From positions 1-8,975 of the forward strand of contig PIVH01000055.1 in the NCBI GenBank assembly GCA_003354225.1: DNA of 8,975 nt, read 5' to 3'. The translations under genes were made by a program, and so were the position numbers. Within the stretch, counting starts at the first letter, position 1. The number at the start of each line of letters is the position of its first letter. Shown here piece after piece: positions 7,444 to 8,975 of this stretch. The notes beneath the pieces were generated by a model, which worked only from the letters and a program-made list of their open reading frames with translations, was not told the origin of the DNA and ran no database searches. The stretch is from Globobulimina sp. Its lineage: Eukaryota > Foraminifera > Rotaliida.

Positions 7444-8975
7444 TTGAGTCGATTAGTTCACGTTACCAAAACAGGGAATGATGTGCCTGGATGTGGAACA
7501 TCTCTCGAAACAGCCTGTGGCACACTTTACTATGCATCGTTGATTGGCGAGTCTTATGATAGATTTAATCTATCGATACTTATCCACGGACAAAATGAAG
7601 CAGAAATAAATAAATATCTCAATACGAATAAATCTTCCATATATCATCCCTGTTTACCAGTACCTTGGCAATTACAATATATTGAATATGATATCGATGT
7701 GGTGACAATGAATATTACATTTGATCCTTTATATATATCACATTTGAATGATTGGTTCATGAAAGGAGTATGTTATGACAATAACAAAACAATTCAATAC
7801 ATTAATACAAATTTATTTCATTTGGTATTCCCAGATGGTTCATACTTGAGAGCGCCTGTAATTATGAACATTAATAATCTACGAATTGATGATATCGATT
7901 TTAATACAGACAATATTCCATTTGGTATATTTTATATCAGTGACAGTTCAGAGCACTCTGATCCTTTTGTAATATCGTGTAATCACTGTATTTTTAACAA
8001 CATTAACTTTACTCTCAACATCCCGATGATATATATATTTTCATATGGATCTCCTATGCTTTTTACTTTGACCAATTGCAGGTTTACCAATATATACTTA
8101 ACATCGTATTTAATACAAGTGGGTGTCGAATATGATCAGTTATTAAACATTTCTATTTACAACACATCATTCATTGACTGTACATCGCAGCAATCATTGA
8201 TTCAAATTTCATCCAATATATATCAAATCCATCCATTGTATACGTATTCATCAGAAATGCTTATTTTAGATTCTCTGTTCATTAATATTCAAACAAAATA
8301 TTCCATCATTACCAATGACATTTTATTCAAAATTAACATTTCTGACACTATTTTCGAGAACGTGATGAATGGTTTTATTATTCGATCAATCACCTCTTTG
8401 TTTGCGCCATTCCAAACACTGCTAATTAATATGAATAATATTTTCGTTTCAACCTCACAATTACACAAAGAAAATCCATATGGAATTTTTATCTTTAACA
8501 GCAATACCAATGTTACCATCACTAATCTCAATGTAATGCTTTATTATGATATGTCTGTTAATTGTTATGATTATACTTGTAAGCATCCAGTATCATTTAT
8601 GTATAATGAGGGATTTGTTAGAATCAATGGCGACAATTCATTTAATTCTAACATCACTGAACTTAATAAATCTGACACTAATTTGGTTTATGAAGATGTA
8701 TACAGAGACGATTTTGTACCAGCGTTTGTGATTAATTATGGTGTATTGGATGTGCATAACCTGATAATTAATCCCATTGCGCTCGGAATCTGTATATTTT
8801 ACTCAATTGCAAATGATGGTAGTTTGAATCTGCAGAATGTAACTATATTTACACACAAATTCAAAAAATATATGCTTTTGCCATCGTATATTATATTTAC
8901 TCTTTCCGGATCCTTATATATTGATAATTGCATAATAATTGGTATGATCATTCTTTACTATTCAGATGAAGTGCA
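7375..8975 (+). CDS. Secreted right-handed beta-helix (pectin-lyase-like fold) protein, 3' partial
   Basis: The frame opens at ATG 7375 (a second ATG at 7381 has the better purine at -3) and stays open for 533 codons to the window edge. An in-frame TGA at 7291 with no earlier ATG after it supports this start. Residues 8-19 are a hydrophobic core (LTLLLLILSLIS) followed by a Ser-rich stretch, a typical signal peptide. Next comes VHVTKTGNDVPGCG, and then ACGTLYYAS. This matches the common entry strand of parallel beta-helix proteins (a TGxD loop followed by a 'C-x-T-L-x-x-A' strand), here with two flanking Cys-containing turns. The rest is a series of rung-like units rich in Ile/Phe/Asn, for example NCRFTNIYL, NTSFIDC, LDSLFINIQ, SDTIFENVMNG and DNCIII. 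At least twelve N-x-S/T sequons suggest an extracellular, glycosylated protein. I see no catalytic pectin-lyase residues, so the fold is supported but an enzyme activity is not. A C-terminal membrane anchor or other domain may lie beyond the edge. Confidence 0.88.
   Translation, partial: MGMDNGTLTLLLLILSLISTSSSLSRLVHVTKTGNDVPGCGTSLETACGTLYYASLIGESYDRFNLSILIHGQNEAEINKYLNTNKSSIYHPCLPVPWQLQYIEYDIDVVTMNITFDPLYISHLNDWFMKGVCYDNNKTIQYINTNLFHLVFPDGSYLRAPVIMNINNLRIDDIDFNTDNIPFGIFYISDSSEHSDPFVISCNHCIFNNINFTLNIPMIYIFSYGSPMLFTLTNCRFTNIYLTSYLIQVGVEYDQLLNISIYNTSFIDCTSQQSLIQISSNIYQIHPLYTYSSEMLILDSLFINIQTKYSIITNDILFKINISDTIFENVMNGFIIRSITSLFAPFQTLLINMNNIFVSTSQLHKENPYGIFIFNSNTNVTITNLNVMLYYDMSVNCYDYTCKHPVSFMYNEGFVRINGDNSFNSNITELNKSDTNLVYEDVYRDDFVPAFVINYGVLDVHNLIINPIALGICIFYSIANDGSLNLQNVTIFTHKFKKYMLLPSYIIFTLSGSLYIDNCIIIGMIILYYSDEV

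Noticed and set aside
8289-8731. Small frames inside the beta-helix gene (reverse 8289-8531, forward 8546-8731)
   Set aside because: Both lie fully within the longer beta-helix frame, which has a signal peptide and rung repeats. They look like chance frames in AT-rich DNA.
7375-8975. Beta-helix gene as a pectate/pectin lyase enzyme
   Set aside because: Only the fold signature is visible. I find no recognisable catalytic or calcium-binding motif to support an enzymatic call.

Overview
The window looks like nuclear DNA from a unicellular eukaryote (a protist). Three things point there: a very long protein built of helical repeats, a microsomal-type cytochrome P450 tail, and a secreted, heavily N-glycosylation-prone beta-helix protein with a eukaryote-like signal peptide. 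There is no bacterial operon layout and no Shine-Dalgarno pattern. I cannot name the lineage. The visible genes show no introns and base composition is moderate to AT-rich.

Layout. Positions 2-6919 (+) are one uninterrupted reading frame of at least 2305 residues. It is still open at the left edge, so the true N terminus lies outside the window. It reads as a huge alpha-helical (HEAT/ARM-like) scaffold protein. It is broken by acidic low-complexity linkers and a basic/Gln-rich, probably coiled-coil segment, and it ends in an acidic tail. I do not recognise its family. Positions 6920-7049 are a short, very AT-rich spacer. Positions 7050-7358 (-) encode only the last ~100 residues of a cytochrome P450, including the heme-cysteine loop. 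The rest of that gene is absent, so it looks like a truncated relic. Positions 7375-8975 (+) hold the 5' part of a secreted right-handed beta-helix (pectin-lyase-like fold) protein that runs off the right edge.

The three loci show no sign of acting together. The most useful observations are the unidentified giant solenoid, the P450 remnant almost abutting the start of the beta-helix gene (a probable rearrangement breakpoint), and the open beta-helix frame at the right edge. No RNA genes, CRISPR arrays or complete mobile elements were seen. I do not see a convincing new multi-gene system here.
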